Shown here piece after piece: positions 1 through 5,243 of a stretch of DNA of 6,609 nt. The DNA is from Desulfobulbaceae bacterium. Lineage in GTDB: Bacteria; Desulfobacterota; Desulfobulbia; Desulfobulbales; SURF-16. Positions within the stretch are counted from its first letter, which is position 1; every line of letters begins with the position of its first letter. The notes beneath the pieces are model-generated. The model did no database searches, had not been told where the DNA came from, and worked only from the letters and a program-made list of their open reading frames with translations. The DNA lies in NCBI GenBank assembly GCA_023230525.1, contig JALNXE010000162.1, positions 1-6,609 on the forward strand. Direction: 5' to 3'. Position numbers and translations under genes: made by a program.

Positions 1-120
1 CAACATTTTATCAATCATCCCGCTTTGCTTCTGGCAGCCACGGAGGTAAGGGATAGATTCGAGCTTCGAAGAAGGTTTGAGGTTTTATCGTGGGCGGGAC
101 AATTGATAAAACGCTCTTTG
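1..120. other. attC-like imperfect inverted repeat
   Basis: The segment TTTTATCAAT (6-15) is matched by ATTGATAAAA (102-111). After two mismatches, the stem continues with TCCCGC (18-23) against GCGGGA (94-99), so 16 of 18 positions pair around a loop of about 70 bases. It ends in G at 120, followed by TTAGCC, giving a GTTAGCC core that resembles the integron R' site (consensus GTTRRRY, with one mismatch). The window opens with CAAC, which could be the end of an R'' box (RYYYAAC), but the left part is outside the window. Family knowledge: attC sites are roughly 57 to 141 bp imperfect palindromes between gene cassettes. Against this, the spacers between stem and core are unequal and no clear extrahelical base is visible. 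A plain structured intergenic repeat is the alternative. Confidence 0.4.
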
Positions 121-172
121 TTAGCCACACCAATCATCCACTACAAACAACTACAACAATCTTGAGGTAGGC

Positions 173-1087
173 ATGAAAACAATTTCCGTAATCAATTATA
201 AGGGTGGTGTAGGAAAGACAACCATAACAGCGAACTTGGCAGCAGAACTTGCTTACCGTGGAAAACGTATACTCGCAATTGATCTTGATCCTCAGGCGAG
301 CCTAACGTTTTCTTTTTTCACAGTTGATGAATGGCGTAAGAGCTATGAGGGCTCAAAAACTATCAAGAATTGGTATGACGCTTTTATAGATAAGGATACA
401 GACCTTAGCCTGGCAAGTCTCATTGCTCATCCCAAAAGGATAAGCGTTGGCAGAGGAAAATTGGATATAATTTGCTCTCACTTGGCCCTTATAAATGTTG
501 ACCTCGATCTAGCAACAAGGTTGATTGGAGGAACTGAGCGCGATCTTCGCAATAATTTCCTGAGAGTTCATTCGCGGCTTCGTCACGGTCTTGAATCACT
601 CAATGACAGGGAATATGATTTTGTACTTATTGATTGTCCGCCAAATTTTAACATCGTTACAAAAACTGCTATTGCGGCCAGCGATTATTTGTTAGTGCCA
701 ACCAAACCGGATTATCTTTCAACTTTGGGAATCGAGCAGTTAGAAAAGCACGTTGGTGAGCTAGTCAAAAACTATAACAAGTACGTGACTGATTGCGGTA
801 ACAAGGAATGGGGAAAAATTGGCCCGGAGACATTAGGAGTCTTGTTTACAATGATTCAAATCCGTAATCAGCAACCAATATCCGCTCAACAGCCATATAT
901 TGAGCAAGTTAAACGTTTGGGTGTCACCACTATGAATACATTTATTCGCGAAAATAAAACCATTTATGCAGACGCTCCTGAGTATGGCGTCCCAGTGGTA
1001 TTGCAAAGAGTTTCAGGGAAAACCTATGAGGATGTTCAATCTGAGCTAGAAGAGTTGACAACTGAAGTACTTGGGAAGGTCTCATAA
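173..1087 (+). CDS. ParA/MinD-like P-loop ATPase
   Basis: A 304-residue ATPase of the ParA/Soj (SIMIBI) class, which dimerise on ATP and commonly position DNA or protein cargo on the nucleoid. The deviant Walker A motif KGGVGKTT lies at residues 10-17 (signature Lys10, P-loop Lys15). The A' segment LAIDLDPQ is near 34-41 and Walker B LIDCPP near 152-157, followed by the VPTKPD strand near 175-180 typical of the family. Length fits a compact ParA without an N-terminal helix-turn-helix. GAGGT at 164-168 sits five bases before the ATG and supports this start. The stop codon overlaps the start of the next gene by one base (TAATG), so the two are probably co-translated. No parB gene or centromere-like iteron array is visible, so plasmid-type partitioning is not supported; a two-gene chromosomal or cassette-borne module is the better reading. 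The exact cargo is unknown. Confidence 0.9.
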   Translation: MKTISVINYKGGVGKTTITANLAAELAYRGKRILAIDLDPQASLTFSFFTVDEWRKSYEGSKTIKNWYDAFIDKDTDLSLASLIAHPKRISVGRGKLDIICSHLALINVDLDLATRLIGGTERDLRNNFLRVHSRLRHGLESLNDREYDFVLIDCPPNFNIVTKTAIAASDYLLVPTKPDYLSTLGIEQLEKHVGELVKNYNKYVTDCGNKEWGKIGPETLGVLFTMIQIRNQQPISAQQPYIEQVKRLGVTTMNTFIRENKTIYADAPEYGVPVVLQRVSGKTYEDVQSELEELTTEVLGKVS

Positions 1088-1494
1088 TGAATAAAAAAAC
1101 ATCATTTGCAAAGTCGTTACGAGCCTTGGCATCAGTTTTAGAAGGGCTGGAGGACAAAGACATTGAACTTGTCCTTGCGGGGAAAGGTAAGTTAGTCTTC
1201 ATGCCTTTGGAAAACCAAAAGGACTCCAAGACAAAAGAGGCCATGGGACATGCCCCAATAATGGAGCAGCTTAATGAATGCACGGACCGCAACAAAGCAA
1301 GAGAACTGTTGTCTTCAATCGCTAACAAGGAAGAACTTACAGCCTTAGCTAAGGCCCAGAAAATTCATATAACCAAAAATGATAGGCGCGAGGAAATCGA
1401 AAATAAAATAATTGAATTTTTTATTGGTGCAAAACTGCGTACAGAGGCAATCCAATCTTTAAACATGAAGGGCGGAGGAAGAGAGGACGGCTAA
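1087..1494 (+). CDS. Hypothetical ParA-partner protein with Rho-N/SAP-like C-terminal helix pair
   Basis: A 135-residue, lysine-rich protein whose ATG shares a base with the stop codon of the ParA-like gene. I do not recognise the family. The N-terminal 35 residues look like a helical segment (LRALASVLEGLEDKDIELVL) ending in a GKGKLVF strand. Residues about 80-112 (KEELTALAKAQKIHITKNDR, then REEIENKIIEF) follow the helix, extended loop, helix pattern of Rho-N or SAP-type nucleic-acid-binding motifs. The C-terminus is a short glycine-rich charged tail. Translational coupling suggests the two products work together, perhaps with this protein as the DNA-binding adaptor or ATPase activator that ParB provides elsewhere; that is inference. 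The TAA stop lies inside the GGCTAAC box that opens the downstream attC-like repeat, as often seen at the 3' end of integron cassettes. Confidence 0.75.
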   Translation: MNKKTSFAKSLRALASVLEGLEDKDIELVLAGKGKLVFMPLENQKDSKTKEAMGHAPIMEQLNECTDRNKARELLSSIANKEELTALAKAQKIHITKNDRREEIENKIIEFFIGAKLRTEAIQSLNMKGGGREDG

Positions 1495-1578
1495 CAACCC
1501 CGCATTAAGGCCGACGCCGAGAATCGCGGCGGCGCTGCGCGGAAAGGTCACTGGCGGCGCGGCTGAAGCGCCCTTAAT
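1489..1578. other. attC-like site with extrahelical base, distal core missing
   Basis: GGCTAAC (1489-1495) is the exact reverse complement of the GTTAGCC at 120-126, as R'' and R' of one integron cassette should be. Further in, GGCCGACGCCG (1509-1519) pairs with CGGCGCGGCT (1555-1564) over ten positions, including one G-T wobble, leaving A1514 unpaired. One unpaired base in L'' is a hallmark of folded attC sites and orients the integrase. ATTAAG (1504-1509) can also pair with CTTAAT (1573-1578). However, no GTTRRRY core follows the 3' arm; the sequence instead runs into a fragment of the amidotransferase gene start. The site therefore looks like an attC whose last part was lost or recombined away. 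A GC-rich repeat of another kind remains possible. Confidence 0.45.
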
Positions 1579-1610
1579 TGCAGGAGAGAGTACATGCGTG
1601 CACACTATTT
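1561..1610 (+). repeat. Left copy of duplicated amidotransferase 5' region, gene fragment
   Basis: The stretch matches 2332-2349 joined directly to 2515-2544: GGCTGAAGCG, a C/A change, CCTTAAT, TGCAGGAGAG, then ATGCG and CACA/CACT blocks up to TATTT. It contains a ribosome-binding site and an ATG at 1594 whose first codons (MRAHY) equal those of the amidotransferase gene at 2528. After 1610 the similarity stops and the frame closes at a TGA after 17 codons. This is a broken duplicate rather than a gene. It has two extra bases between the Shine-Dalgarno motif and the ATG compared with the intact gene. Confidence 0.8.
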
Positions 1611-1946
1611 GATGGGCAAATGGGGTCGGACCACGCTAAGTAATTGAGATTACAATGTAATGACAGTTTGCGCACTCTGTAAGTAGTTAATATTACTAGA
1701 CCGCATTGTCGATTTTGGGACCAAAATGGGCAATATAGAAATCAAACGGCAAAAATTGCCGAACCATCACATTCAGTTGACCCGCATTACGTATCCGATT
1801 TTTTGGCAGGTTCAAGGATGTAGCTCCTGCCTAATTAATCAATAACCACCACGGCGGGCAACTGATGCAGGCATTGGGCTACAAGGAATTACACTGGCGG
1901 GATCGAAGTCGGGGCATGCTAACTGGTCTCAAAATAAGGAAAAGTA
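1611..1946. other. Gene-free scarred intergenic region
   Basis: No open frame with coding character is visible. The stretch holds TGGGGTCGGACCACG near 1621-1635, which resembles a dispersed repeat often seen near bacterial transposase genes (from memory, not verified). It also has two small inverted repeats: CGGCAA/TTGCCG at 1747-1761 and GGCAGG/CCTGCC at 1807-1833. Neither is followed by a T-run that would suggest a terminator for rightward transcription. AAGGA at 1936-1940 is the ribosome-binding site of the next gene. Its patchwork look, between a gene fragment and a broken toxin-antitoxin pair, suggests debris from insertion and deletion. Confidence 0.5.
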
Positions 1947-2237
1947 ATGGGTAGGAAGCAAATCATTGAAATACTGCGCGAATACAAGCATGAGTTTGCG
2001 GACCAATACGGCATCCTTGCTATCGGCGTTTTCGGCTCAGTGGCCCGCGAAGAGGGCAGGCAAGACAGCGATGTGGATGTGGTGGTGCGTATTTTAAAGC
2101 CTGATCTTTTTATGCTTGTGGGTATTAAAACTGAGCTGGAGGAAAGGCTGCAACGTCCGGTTGATATTGTCGCCTACAGGGATAACATGAATCAATTTCT
2201 GAAAAACCGGATTGATGGGGAGGCGGTGTATGCGTGA
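1947..2237 (+). CDS. mntA: MNT-domain nucleotidyltransferase antitoxin (MntA-like)
   Basis: A 96-residue minimal nucleotidyltransferase. The family signature GS-x(9-11)-D-x-D is visible as GSVAREEGRQDSDVDVVV at about residues 30-47, and the third carboxylate is probably the Asp in RPVDIVAYR near residue 73. In characterised MntA/HepT pairs, the nucleotidyltransferase adds AMP to a tyrosine of the HepT ribonuclease toxin and silences it. AAGGA six bases upstream of the ATG supports the start. The last eight bases overlap the first codons of a hepT remnant, the usual operon geometry of these pairs. The toxin is truncated here, so this is an intact-looking but orphan antitoxin. It could still act on a HepT encoded elsewhere or be decaying. 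Confidence in the family is high; activity is unknown. Confidence 0.88.
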   Translation: MGRKQIIEILREYKHEFADQYGILAIGVFGSVAREEGRQDSDVDVVVRILKPDLFMLVGIKTELEERLQRPVDIVAYRDNMNQFLKNRIDGEAVYA

Positions 2238-2337
2238 CCAGGAACTCGTTCTGGAAGTTTTGCACCAGATAGAAGAGGCAGCCGCCAAAATAATTGCCCG
2301 TTTTCAAGTTATCGGCCGGGTGTTCTACTTTGGCTGA
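2230..2337 (+). pseudogene. hepT: hepT toxin gene, 5' fragment only
   Basis: The ATG at 2230 overlaps the end of the antitoxin gene (ATGCGTGA). The first 27 or so residues, MRDQELVLEVLHQIEEA followed by AAKIIARFQVI, closely resemble the N-terminus of HEPN-domain HepT toxins. After about codon 29 the frame runs through GRVFYFG into a TGA at 2335-2337. HepT proteins are usually around 110 to 140 residues with an RNxxxH-type catalytic motif and a tyrosine target near the C-terminus; all of that is missing. The break coincides with the start (2332) of the segment duplicated at 1561. The fragment cannot encode a functional ribonuclease. Confidence 0.8.
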
Positions 2338-2544
2338 AGCGACCTTAATCAATAATGATGGACTCGTAAAAACTGAAAATTAACCACAGAGAGCACAGAG
2401 CCCACAGAGATAACTAATTGTAATTAAAAATATTTTCTCTGTGACCTCTGTGAGTTCCGTGGTGAAAATAGACTTTTTACCCGCAAGGGGCATAAATACG
2501 AATTCATCAATAATTGCAGGAGAGTAGATGCGCGCACATTATTT
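2332..2544 (+). repeat. Right copy of duplicated segment, split by MITE-like insertion
   Basis: Positions 2332-2349 and 2515-2544 together match the continuous segment 1561-1610. The 165 bases between them are absent from the left copy. This right copy carries the functional ribosome-binding site and start codon of the amidotransferase gene, so it is taken as the original and the left as the duplicate. Confidence 0.75.
2350..2510. mobile_element. MITE-like element with terminal inverted repeats and TAAT target duplication
   Basis: A non-coding element of about 161 bp. TGATGGACTCGTA (2356-2368) is matched as an inverted repeat by TACGAATTCATCA (2497-2509), 11 of 13 positions. TAAT occurs at 2346-2349 and 2511-2514, consistent with a 4-bp target duplication. 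Inside, ACCAC and two CACAGAG blocks on the left (about 2383-2410) pair with CTCTGTG blocks and GTGGT on the right (about 2435-2463), forming a long imperfect hairpin around an AT-rich centre. A small CCC-GCAA-GGG hairpin lies at about 2480-2489. The right end (TTCATCAA) matches the right end of the copy at 3952-4051, which fixes the boundary independently. No transposase is encoded, so movement would depend on one elsewhere. Confidence 0.65.
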
Positions 2545-3223
2545 TCAGCACGTTCCGTTTGAAGGACTTGGCAGCATCGCACCCTGGCTTGCCGCAGCGG
2601 GCTTCGGGATAACCAGCACCCGGTTCTTTGAATCCGCGGTGTTACCCGATCTCAATGAAATTGATTTGCTGGTGGTGATGGGTGGGCCAATGAGTGTTAA
2701 TGATGAGGCTGAGTTGCCCTGGCTGGTCCCGGAAAGACGCTTCATTCGCCAGGCCATCGAGGCGGGCAAGCCGGTCCTCGGTATCTGTCTGGGGGCGCAG
2801 CTGATTGCCGGCGCGCTGGGCGCCAGGATCTACCCTAATCCGGTGAAGGAGATCGGCTGGTTGCCCATCCGGGGGATGGCAGCAAAAGACAGTGCCGTTT
2901 TCAGTTTCCCGGCAACAGAGAAAGTGTTTCACTGGCATGGCGAGACCTTTGACCTGCCCGCAGGTGCAACTCTTCTCGCGAAAAGCGAGGGATGCGAAAA
3001 CCAGGCGTTTCAACTGGGCAGGTCGGTTATCGGCCTGCAGTTTCATTTGGAAACCACACCGGAATCGGCCCGGGAGATTATCGCCAATTGCCGCGCTGAA
3101 CTGGTGCCGGCAAAATATGTACAGTCTGAAGAGGAAATACTGTCAGCCAGGCCGGAGCGTTACCAGTCGATCAATCAATTGATGGGTGAACTCCTTACTT
3201 TTCTGGTGCAAAAGGAGAGCTGA
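2528..3223 (+). CDS. Class I glutamine amidotransferase-like protein
   Basis: A 231-residue stand-alone GATase1 domain of the GMP-synthase-amidotransferase-like group (COG0518 type). The oxyanion segment VVMGGPMSV lies at about residues 49-57. The nucleophile elbow GICLGAQ gives Cys87, and QFHLETTPE supplies the His173 and Glu175 partners, so the triad is complete. Family members hydrolyse the amide of glutamine or gamma-glutamyl compounds; no synthetase domain is fused or adjacent, so the acceptor is unknown. The start is fixed by AGGAG at 2518-2522, five bases before the ATG. A MITE-like element ends 17 bases upstream of the ATG, so the native promoter may have been displaced or replaced. 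A 5' fragment of the same gene lies at 1561-1610. Base composition is GC-richer than the ParA module upstream. Confidence 0.88.
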   Translation: MRAHYFQHVPFEGLGSIAPWLAAAGFGITSTRFFESAVLPDLNEIDLLVVMGGPMSVNDEAELPWLVPERRFIRQAIEAGKPVLGICLGAQLIAGALGARIYPNPVKEIGWLPIRGMAAKDSAVFSFPATEKVFHWHGETFDLPAGATLLAKSEGCENQAFQLGRSVIGLQFHLETTPESAREIIANCRAELVPAKYVQSEEEILSARPERYQSINQLMGELLTFLVQKES

Positions 3224-3236
3224 TGCCAGCGTCGGC

Positions 3237-3264
3237 GTAGGGGCGGTTCGCGAACCGCCCCTAC
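3237..3264. repeat. Perfect 28-bp palindrome (GTAGGGGCGG type)
   Basis: The 14-base arm GTAGGGGCGGTTCG is followed without spacer by its exact reverse complement. It starts 14 bases after the amidotransferase stop codon. Palindromes of this GTAGGGGCG...CGCCCCTAC type recur in intergenic regions of many bacteria (general knowledge). There is no T-run after the hairpin, so intrinsic termination is not supported. RNA stabilisation or a dispersed palindromic repeat is more likely. Confidence 0.85.
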
Positions 3265-3356
3265 AGGATCTACCGGCACGACGATCGATGATATTATCAT
3301 ATGATTTACGATTTCAATCCGTTATGCCAACTCCGACATTTGCGTTGTGAAAGAAA

Positions 3357-3956
3357 ATGAACAACTACCTCCAATCCACGGAAATTATCAACTGGCAGCA
3401 CCCGGCGGTGCTGGCCAGGGCAAAAGAGCTTGCCGCAGGCAGAAAAGATCCGGCTGCGGTGGCGGCATCCTGTTTCAGTTGGGTACGGGACGCCATCAGG
3501 CATATCGGCGACTATGATATCCAGGAAGTATCCTGTTCCGCTTCCGAGGTTCTGCTCTCGGGTTCGGGCATCTGCTATGCCAAAAGTCACCTGCTGGCCG
3601 CCTTGCTGCGGGCCAACGCCATTGCCGCCGGTTTCTGTTACCAGCGGTTGAGCCGTAATGATGACGGGGCGCCCTTTTGTCTGCATGGGCTTAATGCGGT
3701 TTATCTGCCTGCTTACGGCTGGTACCGGATTGATGCCCGGGGTAATAAGGCTGGGGTGAACGCCCAGTTTGCGCCCCCGGAGGAACATCTGGCGTTTGCC
3801 ATCCGGCTGGCCGGTGAAGCGGATTTCCCGGAGATCTGGCCGCATCCCCTGCCGATGGTTATTGAGGCCCTGCGGCGGTACAGCAGCAAAGATGAGCTGT
3901 GGGATAATCTGCCGGATGTTCCGGTTTCCGGTGGAAACCGCTTAGAAATACGATAA
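3357..3956 (+). CDS. Transglutaminase-like cysteine peptidase-fold protein
   Basis: A 199-residue protein built around one transglutaminase-core domain. The nucleophile motif SGSGICYAKSHLLAALLRA lies at about residues 68-86, with Cys73 at the start of the helix. His110 is in CLHGLNAVYLP, and Asp126 is in WYRIDARGNK, so the Cys-His-Asp triad is complete and in the normal order. Upstream SWVRDAIRHIGDY (about 41-53) matches the helix that precedes the core in bacterial members. There is no signal peptide or membrane segment, so it is probably cytoplasmic. Prokaryotic relatives are mostly amidases or peptidases rather than cross-linkers; the substrate cannot be told. The ATG follows an A-rich GAAAGAAA tract, a weak ribosome-binding site. 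The stop codon falls at the left edge of a repeat copy, so the last few residues may derive from that insertion. Confidence 0.87.
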   Translation: MNNYLQSTEIINWQHPAVLARAKELAAGRKDPAAVAASCFSWVRDAIRHIGDYDIQEVSCSASEVLLSGSGICYAKSHLLAALLRANAIAAGFCYQRLSRNDDGAPFCLHGLNAVYLPAYGWYRIDARGNKAGVNAQFAPPEEHLAFAIRLAGEADFPEIWPHPLPMVIEALRRYSSKDELWDNLPDVPVSGGNRLEIR

Positions 3957-4051
3957 CTTGCTGAAAATAAAAATATTTTCTCTGTGATCTCTGTGTGCTC
4001 TGTGGGAAAACAGACTTTTCACCCTTAAGGGCATAAATACGAGTTCATCAA
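3952..4051. mobile_element. 5'-truncated copy of the MITE-like element
   Basis: From GATAACT at 3952 the sequence parallels 2409-2510: an ATTTTCTCTGTGA block, spaced CTCTGTG units, CAGACTTTT, a CCC-TTAA-GGG mini-hairpin, then GCATAAATACGAGTTCATCAA. The left arm with the CACAGAG half and the left terminal repeat are absent. The mini-hairpin stem (CCC/GGG) is kept while its loop differs from GCAA at the other copy. The right end falls at 4051, 18 bases before the next start codon, almost the same distance as at the other copy. Reading it in frame on the minus strand gives HRAHRDHRE, a familiar spurious translation of such repeats. Confidence 0.75.
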
Positions 4052-4058
4052 GAAGTGA

Positions 4059-4065
4059 AAGGAAG
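4059..4065 (+). promoter_or_regulatory. Shine-Dalgarno that sets the cysteine hydrolase start
   Basis: AAGGAAG lies four bases upstream of ATG 4070. An in-frame GTG at 4055 is available but sits before this motif, so ATG 4070 is chosen as the start. Confidence 0.7.
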
Positions 4066-4069
4066 AGAC

Positions 4070-4621
4070 ATGCACAGTTGTCTGATCGTGATCGATCTGC
4101 AGAATGATTATTTCCCCGGCGGCACCATGGAGCTTGTCGGCATTGAGGCAGCGGCCGCCAATGCCCGGTTGCTGCTGGACCGATATCGTGAGACGGGTTC
4201 AACGGTCATTCATGTTCAACACCTTGCCGTCCGTCCCGGCGCCACCTTTTTTCTGCCGGCAACCAGCGGGGCGGAGATCAATGAACTGGTCGGCCCCCAG
4301 GCAAACGAGATCGTGGTGGTGAAAAACTATCCCAACAGCTTCCGGGACACCCCGCTGCTGGAAATTTTCAAGCAGGAAAAAGTCGATCATCTCGTTATCT
4401 GCGGGGCAATGAGTCATATGTGCATTGATGCCACCGTGCGGGCGGCATTTGATTTCGGTTTCACCTGCCTGGTGGCCGAGGATGCCTGTGCCACCAGAGA
4501 CTTGGCGTTCAGGGGCCGGACCATCAAGGCGGCGGATGTTCATGCATCTTTCATGGCGGCGTTGGCCGTTCCGTATGCCAAGGTGATTGCAACAATGGAA
4601 ATCATGGAAAGCAGGGGATAA
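4070..4621 (+). CDS. Isochorismatase-like cysteine hydrolase
   Basis: A 183-residue protein of the isochorismatase/nicotinamidase superfamily. The catalytic triad is readable: Asp9 in LIVIDLQNDYF, Lys85 in VVVKNYPNSF, and Cys118 in CGAMSHMCIDATVRAA. The residues just before the Cys form the conserved non-proline cis-peptide loop. Cys140 and ATRDL (about 137-145) continue the C-terminal pattern. Members with this triad hydrolyse amides such as nicotinamide, carbamoyl or peroxyureido compounds; the substrate here is not predictable. It lacks the metal-binding DxHxxH typical of true nicotinamidases in the region after Asp9, where HVQHL is seen instead, so pncA is not assigned. The next gene starts 11 bases after its stop, implying co-transcription. 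The upstream gap carries the truncated repeat. Confidence 0.88.
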   Translation: MHSCLIVIDLQNDYFPGGTMELVGIEAAAANARLLLDRYRETGSTVIHVQHLAVRPGATFFLPATSGAEINELVGPQANEIVVVKNYPNSFRDTPLLEIFKQEKVDHLVICGAMSHMCIDATVRAAFDFGFTCLVAEDACATRDLAFRGRTIKAADVHASFMAALAVPYAKVIATMEIMESRG

Positions 4622-4628
4622 AAGGTGA
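4621..4628 (+). promoter_or_regulatory. Shine-Dalgarno for a GTG start
   Basis: AAAGGTGA precedes GTG 4633 by four bases. The nearby ATG at 4628 is out of frame and closes within ten codons, and the in-frame ATG at 4654 has no ribosome-binding site, so GTG is the best start. Confidence 0.55.
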
Positions 4629-4632
4629 TGCC

Positions 4633-5127
4633 GTGGATCAACTGCCGCCGAAGATGATCATAACCGAGGCAGACATTGCCGATGCGGAGACCATTCTCGA
4701 TCTCCAGCGGACCTGCTATCAGAGTGAAGCGCAGTTATATAATGATTTCAACCTGCCGCCGCTGAGGCAAACCATTACAGAGTTGCGGGCAAGCTTTGCC
4801 GGCCACGTTTTTTTAAAGGCAATTATTGCTGGGCGCATTGTGGGAACAGTGAGGGCAATAACGGAGAAGGGGACCTGCCATATCGGCCGTCTCATGGTCC
4901 TGTCTGAATATCAGAGGCAGGGGATTGGCTCAGCGCTCATGGCAGGCATTGAAAAGCTGTTTCCCCAGGTTGAGCGTTTCGAGCTTTTTACCGGGGAGAA
5001 AAGCGCCGGGAATCTCCGGCTCTATGAAAGGCTTGGCTACCAGAAGACGAAAAGACAGCGTATTTCCGACAGGGTCGTTTTGCTCTTTATGGAAAAACTC
5101 AACGATAAAGAGCCATTGCCGCGGTGA
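4633..5127 (+). CDS. GNAT-family N-acetyltransferase
   Basis: A 164-residue single-domain GNAT protein, the usual length. The acetyl-CoA pyrophosphate loop (motif A, Q/R-x-x-G-x-G/A) is QRQGIG at residues 94-99, preceded by the strand HIGRLMVL (about 83-90). Motif B is at GNLRLYERLGYQ (about 126-137), where Asn127 and Tyr131 occupy the positions that often contact CoA and act as general acid. The N-terminus ITEADIADAETILDLQRTCY (about 10-29) is the first strand and helix. It transfers an acetyl group from acetyl-CoA to an amine, probably of a small molecule or a protein N-terminus; the acceptor is unknown. It starts with GTG 11 bases after the cysteine hydrolase gene, so the two form an operon. 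A GC hairpin follows its stop. Confidence 0.87.
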   Translation: MDQLPPKMIITEADIADAETILDLQRTCYQSEAQLYNDFNLPPLRQTITELRASFAGHVFLKAIIAGRIVGTVRAITEKGTCHIGRLMVLSEYQRQGIGSALMAGIEKLFPQVERFELFTGEKSAGNLRLYERLGYQKTKRQRISDRVVLLFMEKLNDKEPLPR

Positions 5128-5134
5128 TCTCCCG

Positions 5135-5152
5135 GAGGGCAGTTCAGCCCTC
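5135..5152 (+). terminator. Weak hairpin after the acetyltransferase gene
   Basis: GAGGGC-AGTTCA-GCCCTC forms a perfect 6-bp stem seven bases after the stop codon. The sequence that follows (ACTGCTCTTTCC) has only a poor T-run, so termination would be weak or depend on other factors. A second small stem, GTTCCG/CGGAAC, follows at 5179-5197. Confidence 0.35.
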
Positions 5153-5243
5153 ACTGCTCTTTCCGATAATAAGAATTGGTTCCGCCGGATCCGGAACTCC
5201 CGCACCCCTTGTTTTTCACCGGAATTTTGTCCCCAGATGACGA

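Noticed and set aside
942..1328. Minus-strand open frame of 128 codons across the ParA-partner junction
   Set aside because: It is antisense to two well-supported genes and shows no domain or ribosome-binding site.
1865..1894. Short frame reading MQALGYKEL, like a conserved segment of tRNA dimethylallyltransferase (MiaA)
   Set aside because: Only nine residues agree and both flanks diverge at once; too short to call a gene remnant.
2383..2463. CACAGAG/CTCTGTG units as a CRISPR array
   Set aside because: Units are 7-base blocks spaced by 3 to 4 bases in inverted arms with no spacers of uniform length; this is a hairpin element.
2642..3046. Minus-strand open frame of 134 codons inside the amidotransferase gene
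   Set aside because: Shadow frame of a gene with a full catalytic triad.
3306..3845. Minus-strand open frame of 179 codons inside the transglutaminase-like gene
   Set aside because: Shadow frame; the plus strand has the complete Cys-His-Asp motifs.
4055..4069. GTG 4055 as the cysteine hydrolase start
   Set aside because: It would place the Shine-Dalgarno motif inside the coding sequence and adds five residues before the conserved first strand.
3942..4202. Minus-strand frame containing HRAHRDHRE
   Set aside because: Translation of the CTCTGTG repeat, a well-known source of spurious annotated proteins.
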